From DASUBN01 sp964584665 (GTDB taxonomy: Bacteria > Pseudomonadota > Gammaproteobacteria > Natronospirales > REEB76): a DNA stretch of 26,947 nucleotides. Positions 6,330-14,295 of the stretch are shown here, piece after piece (position 1 is the first letter of the stretch; every line of letters starts with the position of its first letter). The notes beneath the pieces are model-generated. The model was not told the origin of the DNA, did not search any database, and was given only the letters and a program-made list of their open reading frames with translations. A program made the translations under genes and the position numbers. The DNA lies in contig CAZPAO010000028.1 in the NCBI GenBank assembly GCA_964584665.1, positions 1-26,947 of the forward strand. Direction: 5' to 3'.

Positions 6330-7331
6330 TCAATCCTGCTTGTAGCCGTCCGGCACTTCGAAGAGATCCTTCGAAAGAGCATCCGTGGCCACCGACTTCA
6401 CTTCCATGTGTGACGTGAAGACGGTGCTCATGCCGTCCGCGTCGGGCTTGCTGTCCTTGTCATCCTTCGAGCCGAACAGGTTGCCGAGGGTCTTCGCCAC
6501 GTCCTGGCTGGATTCCGTGGCCGGATGCGTGCCGGAGGCCGGCGCCCCGGTGTCGGAAGCCTTCCAGCTCACGTCCATGGAGATGGGGTAGCCCTTGATC
6601 TTGCTGAACTTGTCCATGAACGCCTTGGAATCCGCCCCGCTCAAGGTCACGTTGTTGAAACCGAACTGCTTCAGGTCGTCCGCGGTCATGGGCAGGTGCA
6701 TGAGCTTCATATAGGCCAACGTATAGGTGGTCTGTTCCTGGCGGGCCTTATCCAGCTTCGCCTCGGTGGCGTTCCACATGTCCGTGGTCATCAGGCTCTT
6801 GGCGCGTTCATGGGTCTTGGTGTTCTCGGTCTCCAGGTTCCAGGTGACCAGGTATTCATGGGTGTCGAACCCGTTTATCTTCTGGGTCTTGCCCGTGTCC
6901 TTCACCTCCACGTCGTTGCGGATGATCTTGGTGTCCTTGTCTTCCTTGCCCGTGCTGGTGCCGGTCTCGCCCTTCTTCTTCTCGGGCTGGTACATGGGGT
7001 GCTCGTCATAGGTCTTCTCGTCCGGGTCCAGGGTGTAGACCTTGTTCTCGTCCACCCGCATGATCACCACGCTGTTCGAGCCCTTGTCGCCGTGCTTCCA
7101 TTTCTGGAGCGTGCCCAGCACCGAACCGGTGAACTTGGTGTTGCTCTCCTCGCGCTTCTTCAGGCCCTGGATATACATGGTCGTGGCGGTGTCGTTCGCC
7201 GCCATGCCGAACACGCCGCCGAAGTGGATCGTGTTCTCGATCTTGATGTCCGCCTGTGCCGTCAGCGGCAGGCCGAGGATGAGCGTGATGGCGCAGCCGA
7301 GCGCGCTCTGGGTGAGAGTGTGGTTTTTCAT
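6330..7331 (-). CDS. Periplasmic protein of unknown function (DUF4412-like)
   Basis: A 333-residue secreted protein. Residues 1-27 are a signal peptide (TAQA cleavage site). The body reads as a lipoprotein-carrier-like beta fold: strand motifs such as MYIQGLKKREESNTKF, SVVIMRVDENKVYTLDPDEKTYDEHP and INGFDTHEYLVTW resemble DUF4412 proteins, in which a reporter-type domain is followed by KINGxxxxxY. Two polar low-complexity segments (about 115-140, and 290-305 rich in Asp/Lys) are probably loops. It is highly charged and would be soluble in the periplasm. The start codon follows GGGA. It lies 68 bases after the GT9 gene on the same strand and may share its transcript. Function is not known. Confidence 0.65.
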   Translation of the reverse strand: MKNHTLTQSALGCAITLILGLPLTAQADIKIENTIHFGGVFGMAANDTATTMYIQGLKKREESNTKFTGSVLGTLQKWKHGDKGSNSVVIMRVDENKVYTLDPDEKTYDEHPMYQPEKKKGETGTSTGKEDKDTKIIRNDVEVKDTGKTQKINGFDTHEYLVTWNLETENTKTHERAKSLMTTDMWNATEAKLDKARQEQTTYTLAYMKLMHLPMTADDLKQFGFNNVTLSGADSKAFMDKFSKIKGYPISMDVSWKASDTGAPASGTHPATESSQDVAKTLGNLFGSKDDKDSKPDADGMSTVFTSHMEVKSVATDALSKDLFEVPDGYKQD

Positions 7332-7399
7332 AATCCCGGGCCCCTGGTGGATGAAGCGTGCCTATTTATAGACGAGCCCGCTCACTGCCGCCAGTCTTG

Positions 7400-8869
7400 T
7401 CACAGGGCTCCCAGTGCCCTTGTCACGCGCCGCACCACGCTGCCCCATGCGCGCCGTTCGGCACCGCGGAAGAGGCGCATCTCGGGGTACCAGGGGGTGC
7501 GTTCGCCCGTAAGTCCCCAGCGCCAGTCGGGATTCGGCGCCAGCAGCATCCATGTGGGCACGCCCAAGGCCCCTGCGATATGCAGCGGCGCCGTATCCGC
7601 GCCGATCACCAGATCTGCTTCAGAGAGGCGGCGTGTCGCTTCCGGCAAGGGACTCTTGACCTGCGTGACCGGCAACCCCGTGCGCCGGATGTCCTCCGCG
7701 GCCTCGTCCTCCGGATGCAGCGTGAACCAATGGATGTTGGGCTGCGAACGCACCAGCGGCACCAGCGACTCCAGCGGTATCGAACGGTCCTGATCACAGG
7801 GGTGTTCTGGATTCCCTCGCCAGAAGAGCGCCACCGCCGGCCGTTCCCGCGGCGCGACCCCCGCCGCCTTCAGGTACGGCGCCCTCGGCGCCTGCCTGGG
7901 TTCCGGCAATCCCAGCGCCGGCGGCAGGTTGAGCAAAGGCACCCAGGCATCGAATTCCGCCGCGAGCGGCATGCCGTCCTGCCGCGTCACCACCTCGTCC
8001 GCGTAGCCGAAGAGTTCCGCGAACTCCTCCCAGCCCGCCGTCACCTCCAGCACCAGGCGCCTGGCCCGCTGCCGCGCCAGCGGCAGGTAGCGGATGAACT
8101 GGGTGAGGTCCCCCAAGCCCTGCTCACCACATATATAGAGTATCCCCACCTCTTCCCCGCGCCAGAGCTTCCGTCCCTTGAAGCGCTGGAACTCGAGATG
8201 ACGCGGATCTTCGAGCCGCGTCCCATACCACTTCCAGCCTTCGGCGTAATCCCCCCGCAAGAGATCGAGTATCCCCAGGTTCATGGCCATCACCGGATCC
8301 CGGCCCATCTCATAGGCCTTGGCGTAGAGTGCCCGCGCCTCGTCGAACTCGCCCCGCGCCCCCAGGATGTTCCCCAGGTTGCCATAGGGCGGGTAGTAGT
8401 CAGGCCGGAGTTTCATGGCACGCCGATAAGCCCGCTCGGCCTTGCCGAAGTCCTGCATCGAGAAATAAGCGTTGCCCCGCGCCACCTGCAGCTGGCACTG
8501 TACCGTCGCATCGTCATCCAGCAGCGCCTCGGCGCGCTTCAGCAGCTTCAGCGCCTGCTTCGGCCGCTTCTCCAGCGTCACGCAGTCCGCGAGCCCCATC
8601 AGTGCGGGCACGAAACCGGGATCGCAAGCCAGCGCCTGCTTATAGCAGGCATGGGCGCGGCCGTACTTGGCGAGGTTGGTCCAGCACTCCCCGAGGCAGG
8701 TCCACACCACCTTGTCGTGGGGCACCATGCCTACCACTTTCTGATACAGCTCCTGCGCTCCGGCATAGTCCCGCGCCGCGCGGCAGCGGTTCGCCATGTC
8801 GAGATAGGCGTTGGCCAGCACGATGCGCTCGCCCTGCACCTGGCGTACGTAGTTCCAGTCCGGCAGCAT
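7400..8869 (-). CDS. TPR-repeat glycosyltransferase family 9-like protein
   Basis: A 489-residue fusion. Residues 15-230 are TPR repeats (for example 33-66, 67-100, 132-165, 166-200, each with the W/LG/Y..A..P pattern). Residues 240-489 form a GT9/heptosyltransferase-like domain: ICGEQGLGDLTQFIRYLP at about 246-263 is the N-terminal acceptor-side loop, and GADTAPLHIAGALGVPTWMLL at 423-443 is the nucleotide-sugar-side motif of ADP-heptose transferases. It is likely cytoplasmic and may glycosylate a protein or polysaccharide. No LPS genes are adjacent. The start at 8869 has GAGG about six bases upstream. Rare codons cluster at ATA-CTC-TAT-ATA-TGT-GGT (near residues 243-248), over 8130-8145. Confidence 0.8.
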   Translation of the reverse strand: MLPDWNYVRQVQGERIVLANAYLDMANRCRAARDYAGAQELYQKVVGMVPHDKVVWTCLGECWTNLAKYGRAHACYKQALACDPGFVPALMGLADCVTLEKRPKQALKLLKRAEALLDDDATVQCQLQVARGNAYFSMQDFGKAERAYRRAMKLRPDYYPPYGNLGNILGARGEFDEARALYAKAYEMGRDPVMAMNLGILDLLRGDYAEGWKWYGTRLEDPRHLEFQRFKGRKLWRGEEVGILYICGEQGLGDLTQFIRYLPLARQRARRLVLEVTAGWEEFAELFGYADEVVTRQDGMPLAAEFDAWVPLLNLPPALGLPEPRQAPRAPYLKAAGVAPRERPAVALFWRGNPEHPCDQDRSIPLESLVPLVRSQPNIHWFTLHPEDEAAEDIRRTGLPVTQVKSPLPEATRRLSEADLVIGADTAPLHIAGALGVPTWMLLAPNPDWRWGLTGERTPWYPEMRLFRGAERRAWGSVVRRVTRALGAL

Positions 8870-8964
8870 CCCTCACCTCTATATAGGTACGTCGTGCCGG
8901 TTTCCCGGAAGCCTCGGCGCGCTATGGCATTGACCCGGCTATACACGACGCATGGAAAAGAAAA

Positions 8965-8984
8965 AGCCCCGCCAAAGCGGGGCT
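8965..8984 (-). terminator. Terminator-like hairpin on the minus strand
   Basis: AGCCCCGC (8965-8972) pairs with GCGGGGCT (8977-8984) around CAAA. The minus-strand tail is TTTTTCTTTT. No minus-strand gene ends here, so it is either part of the repeat element or a remnant. Confidence 0.55.
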
Positions 8985-9027
8985 ATGTGGAATCCCGCAA
9001 AAAGCGTTACGAGCGACGGCAGAACAA

Positions 9028-9096
9028 GGCGCGGGAGGCGAGCCCCCGGAGCGTGCTCTTAATGCACGTGAGGACGGCGAGCCGGACCGCAACGAA
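9028..9096 (-). repeat. Dispersed repeat, copy B
   Basis: Inverted relative to copy A at 2808-2875. On the minus strand it runs GTTGCGG, GCCGTCCTCACGTGCA, AAGAGCACGCTCCGGG, CCCGCGCC. It has no plausible gene of its own. Confidence 0.6.
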
Positions 9097-9125
9097 GTTA
9101 TGCCAAGCGCAGTAGCTTTTGCGCA

Positions 9126-9140
9126 CGCACATCCAGCGTG
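9126..9140. repeat. 15-bp direct repeat shared with 3251-3265
   Basis: CGCACATCCAGCGTG, identical to 3251-3265 and followed after three bases by TGATTTT. It adjoins dispersed repeat copy B, so both may belong to the same element. Confidence 0.5.
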
Positions 9141-9238
9141 GCGTGATTTTGGGATCACTTACGCGGCCCGTCTAGCCTCCCCCCTCAGGAGGGGGGGTTG
9201 CAGCGTGGGTAGGGCGCTACCGCGCGGTGCCGTCCTAC

Positions 9239-9244
9239 TATAAT
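9239..9244 (+). promoter_or_regulatory. -10 element (TATAAT) upstream of the TonB-receptor gene
   Basis: A perfect TATAAT; no good -35 lies 16-18 bases before it (CGCTAC/GCTACC), which suggests an activated promoter. Transcription would begin near 9251, leaving a leader of about 113 bases. Confidence 0.5.
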
Positions 9245-9256
9245 CTGCGTACTTCG

Positions 9257-9323
9257 GTATGAGGGGTCTTCTAGGAACTTTGCGGCCGTCATGGCGTCAA
9301 AACCGGCTGACGACCCCCTATAC
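9257..9323 (+). promoter_or_regulatory. Long stem-loop in the TonB-receptor mRNA leader
   Basis: GTATGAGGGGTC (9257-9268) pairs with GACCCCCTATAC (9312-9323) in 11 of 12 positions (one A-C mismatch, one G-T). The 43-base loop can form an inner GCCG/CGGC pairing (9285-9288 with 9304-9307). The stem begins about six bases after the predicted transcript start. I could not match it to cobalamin, TPP or other riboswitch consensus elements. Confidence 0.45.
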
Positions 9324-9363
9324 CTGCGATTCATCACTAAAACTCGAAAGGGAACGCGCATCC

Positions 9364-11484
9364 ATGGCTATCCGCATCTCACGTCTCAGCCTCGCCTGCC
9401 TCGCGGCCGGCATCGCCTTGAGCCCCCTGGCCCAGGCCGATGACCAGGCCGGCAAGCTCGGTGCCATCGAAGTCACCGCCACCCCCATGCCCGAGCATCT
9501 CGGCACCGTGCCCCAGAGCATAGACGTCATCACCCATGACCAGCTCCAGGCCCTCGGCGCCACCGACCTGCGCAGTGCGCTGGCCCTCACCGCCGGCGTG
9601 GACATCGGCCCCGGCGGCGACAACGGCCCCGCGGCCTCCGTACCCCAGTTCCAGGGCCTCGCCGAGTTCGACGCCTTCCTGCTGCTGGTGGACGGCGTGC
9701 CTGTGGGCGGCACCTTCAACCCCGACCTCGCCAGCCTCGATCTCACCGGCGTGGACCGCATCGAGGTGATCCGCGGCTCCGCCCCCGTGAAGTACGGCGC
9801 CACCTCCTTCGTCGGCGTCATCAATGTCATACACGTGAAGGCCGGCGCGCCGGGCAACGAGGCCGCCGTGTCCTTCGGTTCCTACGGCAGCTCAAGCGTC
9901 AGCCTCGTCACCCCGCTCGGCACAGGCGACGGCGCCCTCAAGCAGACCCTCATCGCCGACCACACCCAGCAGGGTTTCTCCGATGATCGCACCGAGTGGG
10001 ACCGTTCCCACATCCTGTTCCGCAACGCCGTCGCGACCGACAGCGGCGAGTTCCGCGTGGACCTGGACGGCATGATCCTGCGTGCGGATCCCGGCAGCCC
10101 GACCCCGCTCGCTCCCGGCGACACTGCCCTCACCACCCTCGTGCCCGTGGACAGCAACCAGAATCCCAGCGACGCGCGCATGGATGAGGATCGCGTCGGC
10201 ATCACCCTCGCGGACGATGCCGACCTCAAGTGGGCCCAGTGGAGCACCACCTTCTCCACGGTCTTCACCCATCAGCGCAACATCCGCGGCTTCCTGCGCG
10301 CCGACCAGCTCACCGACACCGGCGCGCCGAACGCGGACGGCTTCAACCAGAGCCAGGACCGCACGGACGTCTACTTCGACAGCCACCTGACCATCCCGGC
10401 GCGGGACGATCTCAACTTCGTCGGCGGCTTCAGCCTGCTCGAAGGCAGCGGCAGCGAGGCCAGCTCGAACTTCGAGTACTTCATACACCTCGATGGTTCC
10501 AACCCGCCCCCCAGCACCTCGGTGCCGGTGGACGAGCAGACCCGCCTCTCGGACCGCCGCACCTTCAGCGGCATCTACGGGAGCATGGACTGGGCCTTCG
10601 CGCCCCGTTGGGATTACGTGCTCGGCCTGCAGCTCAACCACGACGTGGAGAGCACCGATACCGCCTTCCTCTCCGCGGATCCGACCGTGCCGGCGGAGCT
10701 GGACGGCGACCATCGCAGCGATACCCGCCTCTCGGGCCTGACGGCCCTGAGCTACCAGGCTTGGACTGACGGTGCCGATGACATGGTGGTCTACGGCAAC
10801 TACCGCTACACCTTCAAGCCTGCCGCCATCGACTTCGGCCCCGAGGCCGAGCCGGACATCCTCGAGCCCGAGACTGCACAGCAGTATGAGTTGGGCTTGA
10901 AGGGCGTCGCCTTCCAGGGCAGCTTCGATTGGGAAGCGAGCTGGTTCCTCACCAACATGAACAACACCGTCGTCGCGGTGGACACCGGCGGCTCGCCCGG
11001 CATCGCCAACGGCGGCCAGCAACGCTTCACGGGCATCGAACTGGAGGCCGACTGGCGCTTCAGCGGTGACTGGCGCTGGCAGGCGGGTTATAGCTATCAC
11101 AAGGCCACCTACCGCAACTTCCTGCATGACACCGACGGCACGCCGGCGGGCCTGGTGCAGGATTCCGGTAATCGCCTGGAGCTGTCGCCGCTGGATCTGT
11201 TCCAGACCGGCCTCTTCTGGATGCCGGACCACGGCTTCAACCTGAACGCGGTGCTGCACTATGTGGGCAGCCGCTACTTCGATCCGGAGAACAGCGTCTC
11301 CACCGGCGCCTACACCACCTTCGATGCGGGCGTGGGCTATCGCTTCGACAAGTGGCGTCTGAACCTCGAAGGCCGCAACCTGAACGACCGGCGCGACCCG
11401 GTCTCCAACAGCGAACTGGGTGACAGCCAGTCCTACTTGCTGCCGGCCCGCTTCATCGAACTCTCCGCCGCCTTCGACTTCTGA
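9364..11484 (+). CDS. TonB-dependent outer-membrane receptor
   Basis: A 706-residue receptor. The signal peptide is residues 1-25 (cleavage after AQA). A TonB-box-like IEVTATP follows at about 34-40, and then the plug domain (about 45-170) with DLRSALALTAGVDIG, LLLVDGVPVGG and DRIEVIRGSAPVKYGATSFVGVINV, all standard plug motifs. The remainder is a 22-strand barrel ending in aromatic FDF. The start at 9364 with AAAGGGA upstream is preferred over an in-frame ATG at 9259, because the extension has no signal character and lies inside the stem-loop. Substrate (siderophore, cobalamin, metal) cannot be told. It is not beside any transport genes. The 3' end overlaps the ClC gene by 52 bases. Confidence 0.9.
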   Translation: MAIRISRLSLACLAAGIALSPLAQADDQAGKLGAIEVTATPMPEHLGTVPQSIDVITHDQLQALGATDLRSALALTAGVDIGPGGDNGPAASVPQFQGLAEFDAFLLLVDGVPVGGTFNPDLASLDLTGVDRIEVIRGSAPVKYGATSFVGVINVIHVKAGAPGNEAAVSFGSYGSSSVSLVTPLGTGDGALKQTLIADHTQQGFSDDRTEWDRSHILFRNAVATDSGEFRVDLDGMILRADPGSPTPLAPGDTALTTLVPVDSNQNPSDARMDEDRVGITLADDADLKWAQWSTTFSTVFTHQRNIRGFLRADQLTDTGAPNADGFNQSQDRTDVYFDSHLTIPARDDLNFVGGFSLLEGSGSEASSNFEYFIHLDGSNPPPSTSVPVDEQTRLSDRRTFSGIYGSMDWAFAPRWDYVLGLQLNHDVESTDTAFLSADPTVPAELDGDHRSDTRLSGLTALSYQAWTDGADDMVVYGNYRYTFKPAAIDFGPEAEPDILEPETAQQYELGLKGVAFQGSFDWEASWFLTNMNNTVVAVDTGGSPGIANGGQQRFTGIELEADWRFSGDWRWQAGYSYHKATYRNFLHDTDGTPAGLVQDSGNRLELSPLDLFQTGLFWMPDHGFNLNAVLHYVGSRYFDPENSVSTGAYTTFDAGVGYRFDKWRLNLEGRNLNDRRDPVSNSELGDSQSYLLPARFIELSAAFDF

Positions 11485-12788
11485 GGCTTGCCTTTCGATG
11501 ACTCCGGTTCCTGGGCGGCTTCGCCGCCCAGGAACTCCTCCGCTAACGCCCAGTAGATGGGTTTGCGGCAGATGAGCTTGGAAGCGGCCAACGCGATGAA
11601 AGCCGATGCCATGATCGGGAACACCATGCTCCTGTCGTCGACCATCTCCATCACGATCACCGAAGCGGTGAGCGGCGTCTGCACCACCCCGGTGAAGTAC
11701 GCCACCATGCCCAGCAATACCACTGTGTTCACCGAGACGTAGGGCATCAGCGGCGCGAGGTCGGCGCCCAAGCCCGCGCCCGCGGACAACGAAGGCGCGA
11801 ACACGCCGCCTGGGATGCCGCTGAAGTAAGACGTCAGGGTCGCCACTATCTTGTAGAACGGGAAGGCCAGGTCCGTGCCGGCATTTCCCATGAGCACGTG
11901 CCGCGCCTGGATGTAGCCGCTACCGTAGGAATCTCCGCCCGAGAGGAGACCGATCCCGGCGATGATCAGCCCGCAGATGCCCGCCAGCAGCAGCGGATGC
12001 CGGCCGGCGAAAGGCCTCAGGTACCTCACTCCCTCGATCAGGAGCCGGCTGAAGCCGCCGCCCAACAGGCCGCAGGCGACACCGCACACCGGCACCGCGA
12101 TCCAGTCCTTGAGTTGGTCGAAGTGCGCACTGCTCTCGCCGAAATAACTGTAGTTGCCGAGGAACCCGAGCGCCGTGATGCCGGCGATGATCACCGCCAC
12201 CAGGATGGTGCCGATGGCCCGCTCCTCGTAGAAGCGCGCCATCTCCTCGATCGCGAAGATTATGCCGGCAATGGGCGTGTTGAACGCCGCCGCGATGCCC
12301 GCCGCGCCGCCCGCCATGATCAGCCCATGGCGTACATAGTGCCGAGGGAACTTCGTGAAGCGTCCGAGCGAATACATGATGGAGGCGCCGATCTGGATCG
12401 TCGGTCCCTCGCGGCCCACCGAAGCCCCGCTCAGGAATCCCAGCAGCGTCATCAGCACCTTGCCGACCGCGATGCGCGGCGATAGCACCTTTTTGCGCAG
12501 TCCGTCGTCGTCCGTGCGCAATGCGGCGATGGTCTGCGGGATGCCGCTGCCTTGGCTGCCCGGGAACAGGCGGCGAGTCAGGAATACGACTGCCATCAGC
12601 ATGGACGGCGCCAGCAGCAACGACCACCAGGGGGAAGCCTCGAGGATACGTCCATGGAGGGCCAGCATCCAATTCGTGGCCAAGGCGAAGCTCGCCGCCA
12701 CCATGCCCACCGTCAGCGCCCCCGACCAGAATACGAGGCGGGTCTTCCAGTCGCGGACTGAGAGGTAACCTTGTAGTGGGTTGTGCAT
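11433..12788 (-). CDS. ClC-family chloride channel / H+:Cl- antiporter
   Basis: A 451-residue integral membrane protein of normal bacterial ClC length. Ion-pathway motifs are all present: GSGIP at residues 80-84 (Ser81 at the anion site), GREGP at 125-129 (gating Glu127), AAFNTPIAGIIFAIEE at about 167-182 with the internal glutamate pair of antiporters, GIPGGVFAPSLSAGA (helix N), and KPIYWAL with the pathway Tyr. The gating and internal glutamates point to an antiporter rather than a channel. The C-terminus is a Lys/Ser-rich tail that overlaps the 3' end of the TonB-receptor gene. No CBS domains. It probably contributes to acid or osmotic homeostasis. Confidence 0.9.
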   Translation of the reverse strand: MHNPLQGYLSVRDWKTRLVFWSGALTVGMVAASFALATNWMLALHGRILEASPWWSLLLAPSMLMAVVFLTRRLFPGSQGSGIPQTIAALRTDDDGLRKKVLSPRIAVGKVLMTLLGFLSGASVGREGPTIQIGASIMYSLGRFTKFPRHYVRHGLIMAGGAAGIAAAFNTPIAGIIFAIEEMARFYEERAIGTILVAVIIAGITALGFLGNYSYFGESSAHFDQLKDWIAVPVCGVACGLLGGGFSRLLIEGVRYLRPFAGRHPLLLAGICGLIIAGIGLLSGGDSYGSGYIQARHVLMGNAGTDLAFPFYKIVATLTSYFSGIPGGVFAPSLSAGAGLGADLAPLMPYVSVNTVVLLGMVAYFTGVVQTPLTASVIVMEMVDDRSMVFPIMASAFIALAASKLICRKPIYWALAEEFLGGEAAQEPESSKGKPQKSKAAESSMKRAGSK

Positions 12789-12856
12789 CTTCTGAAACAG
12801 GACTACGGCTATGAACGGGCAAGACTAAGGATATTACCCGATTATTCATTAGCCCC

Positions 12857-12901
12857 CGACATGTCACGATTCAAGGTGATATTTATGAGTCAACGACATG
12901 T
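12857..12901. promoter_or_regulatory. Repeated CGACATGT boxes between ClC and MarR genes
   Basis: CGACATGT occurs at 12857-12864 (extending to the palindrome GACATGTC) and again at 12894-12901, 37 bases apart. These, and CGGA-N5-TCCG at 12951-12963, are possible operator half-sites for the adjacent MarR protein. No experimental or consensus support. Confidence 0.3.
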
Positions 12902-13009
12902 GGCTTAAAGCGTTTTTCTTAGTTGGCCGGTGACCTGTAACGTAATGTATCGGACATATTCCGGTGCTGATTACGGGTCTATCCTAGCCACGTCAGGAGG
13001 CTACCCGCG

Positions 13010-13459
13010 ATGATGGAAATGTCCAAAAACCAGACCTCGACTTCCCCCAATATCATCCCTCAGCAGTCAGGCGAAGTGCCCAGCGTATACCGCCTGGTCG
13101 CCGACTGGCGCGCGACCCTGCGGGATTTCATGGCCGCGAGCAAGGAGATCCTCAAGCGGCATGAAGTCACCTCCATGCAGTACCAGACCCTACTCGCGAT
13201 CCGCGTCAGCGACGAGCCGGAAGGCATGAGCATGAACGCCCTCGCCGCCTATCTCGGCGTGCGGCACAACAGCGCCGTCGGCCTGATCAACCGCCTCGAA
13301 GCTCACGGCCTCGTGGTGCGTGCCCGCTCCCAGCGTGACCGTCGCGTCGCGCACCTGCGGCTGACCGATGAAGGCGAGACTCGCCTGGAAGCCCTGGCCC
13401 AGTCCCATAGCGAAGAGCTGGCCCGCATCAAACCCGAGATCCGCCGTATCTTCAAGTGA
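13010..13459 (+). CDS. MarR-family transcriptional regulator
   Basis: A 149-residue winged-helix repressor. After a polar leader (1-22), helices VYRLVADWRATLRDFMAASKEIL form the dimerisation part. Residues 65-100 are the recognition helices (MNALAAYLGVRHNSAVGLINRLEAHGLV), and RARSQRDRRVAHLRLTDEGE (about 101-120) is the wing, containing the DRR signature of MarR proteins. The start is well supported by AGGAGG eight bases upstream. The gene is divergent from ClC with a 221-base spacer, so ClC is the obvious candidate target. Ligand unknown; no Cys that would suggest oxidant sensing. Confidence 0.85.
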   Translation: MMEMSKNQTSTSPNIIPQQSGEVPSVYRLVADWRATLRDFMAASKEILKRHEVTSMQYQTLLAIRVSDEPEGMSMNALAAYLGVRHNSAVGLINRLEAHGLVVRARSQRDRRVAHLRLTDEGETRLEALAQSHSEELARIKPEIRRIFK

Positions 13460-13460
13460 T

Positions 13461-13476
13461 GCTGCCGGCAGGCAGC
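13461..13476 (+). terminator. Small hairpin after the MarR gene
   Basis: GCTGCC pairs with GGCAGC around GGCA immediately after the stop codon. It has no U-run, so termination is uncertain; it abuts the REP-like repeat. Confidence 0.3.
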
Positions 13477-13503
13477 GTCATCCCGGCGTAGGCCGGGATC
13501 CAG
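13477..13503. repeat. REP-like palindromic repeat, copy 2
   Basis: A 27-bp unit with core ATCCCGGC-N4-GCCGGGAT at 13480-13499, in the same orientation as 3149-3175 and differing at one loop base. It supplies the stop codon of the phage-type gene next door. Confidence 0.85.
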
Positions 13504-13948
13504 TTCCGTAATCGGCCTGGCCCGCGCCGTCCTGGTAGAGCCGGTAACCCTGCTCGCACAGGCGACGGAACCGTTGCACACCGGCGGGTGAGCCGTCCGC
13601 CAGCAGGCAAGCCGCGTAGTAGCGCTCCGCACCCTGCCGTGCGCCCTCGGCGCCTGCCTTCCGCTCCCGGCAGATGCCCCGGTGCCGCGCCATCAGCGCC
13701 GCATGCATCGGCGGGCAGGCCCCCTTGAGCCAGCCCATGTAACGCTCCACCGATTCCGCATCCGAATGGTCGGGCGGCAGATGTTCGCTGGCCGAATGCA
13801 TGACACCCATGCGCTCCCCGTACTGCATCAGCTTCGCCAGCCACGTCACCCGTGGCAGCCCCAGGGACTCGTCCCACTGCCGCTCGCACCATCGCGCCCA
13901 GGTGTCGAACAGGTGCCGCTCCCGGGCATAGCGTTGCCGGCGCCTCAC
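13478..13948 (-). CDS. Phage-type protein, possible late antiterminator-like regulator
   Basis: A 156-residue basic, helical protein: FDTWARWCERQWDESLGLPRVTWLAKLM near residues 12-39, then an acidic loop (PPDHSDAES), RYMGWLKG, a basic helix (RHRGICRERKAGAEGARQGAERYY) and a C-terminal helix. The plan (DxWxRW then a G-L-P loop, then Asp-rich SxESVERY and a Cys/Arg helix) resembles phage late-gene Q or DUF1133-type regulators; I cannot confirm this. It starts with GTG overlapping the previous stop as GTGA. The last ten residues (DYGTGSRPTPG) are read from the REP-like repeat, so the natural C-terminus may have been replaced. Confidence 0.45.
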   Translation of the reverse strand: MRRRQRYARERHLFDTWARWCERQWDESLGLPRVTWLAKLMQYGERMGVMHSASEHLPPDHSDAESVERYMGWLKGACPPMHAALMARHRGICRERKAGAEGARQGAERYYAACLLADGSPAGVQRFRRLCEQGYRLYQDGAGQADYGTGSRPTPG

Positions 13949-14196
13949 TCCTCGCCCTCCAGCATGTGCTCCACGTCCGCGGTGCCGCTGCCGCGGTCCA
14001 GGGTGCCGAGATATTGGCCGTGCTCCTCCGGGCAGTGGATCCACTGGTCCACCAGGCCCGGCCACACCACCTGGTATTTTCCCAGGTGCGTCTTGCCGAG
14101 GCCGCAGGTGGCGTTGAGCTTCAGGATGTCCTGCGCCCAATAATGGATCTTCACCGCCAGTTCCTTCTTGCTCACCACTTCCACGTATGCGCTCAT
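13945..14196 (-). CDS. Small phage-type protein, first gene right of the divergent switch
   Basis: An 83-residue protein with an acidic tail (ADVEHMLEGEE). The core (KIHYWAQDILKLNATCGLGKTHLGKYQ) contains a GLGKTHLGK stretch that looks like a P-loop fragment, but it is too short to be an ATPase and may be chance. The start at 14196 has GAGGGG close upstream, and a promoter (14296-14324, minus strand) lies about 100 bases before it. In a lambdoid layout this position is held by cro or an early gene, yet no helix-turn-helix is visible. Coupled to the following gene by a GTGA overlap. Function unknown. Confidence 0.55.
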   Translation of the reverse strand: MSAYVEVVSKKELAVKIHYWAQDILKLNATCGLGKTHLGKYQVVWPGLVDQWIHCPEEHGQYLGTLDRGSGTADVEHMLEGEE

Positions 14197-14295
14197 GTTT
14201 CCCCTCGTTCCGTTGCTGATGACTCCCTGCCGGCAACACTCATCCGCACCGGCGGGTCGGGCCGGATCCGTATGGGGGACGTGCTGCGTAGCGTG

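Larger units (their letters stand above)
8870..9256. other. Gene-free intergenic stretch with repeats and regulatory signals
   Basis: Roughly 390 bases without a supportable gene between divergent GT9 and TonB-receptor genes. It holds a TATATA just upstream of the GT9 ribosome site (8880-8885), a hairpin at 8965-8984, dispersed repeat copy B, the 15-bp repeat at 9126-9140, a C-rich hairpin near 9176-9198 (CCTCCCCCCTC facing GAGGGGGGG) and a TATAAT box. Confidence 0.7.

Noticed and set aside
6525..7793. A 422-codon plus-strand frame
   Set aside because: Antisense to the secreted protein and GT9 gene; composition is typical of a shadow frame.
9259..9363. Upstream in-frame start of the TonB receptor
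   Set aside because: The extra 35 residues lack signal-peptide character and lie within the mRNA stem-loop; 9364 starts a normal signal peptide.
9245..9363. Cobalamin or TPP riboswitch in the receptor leader
   Set aside because: The conserved boxes of either class were not found.
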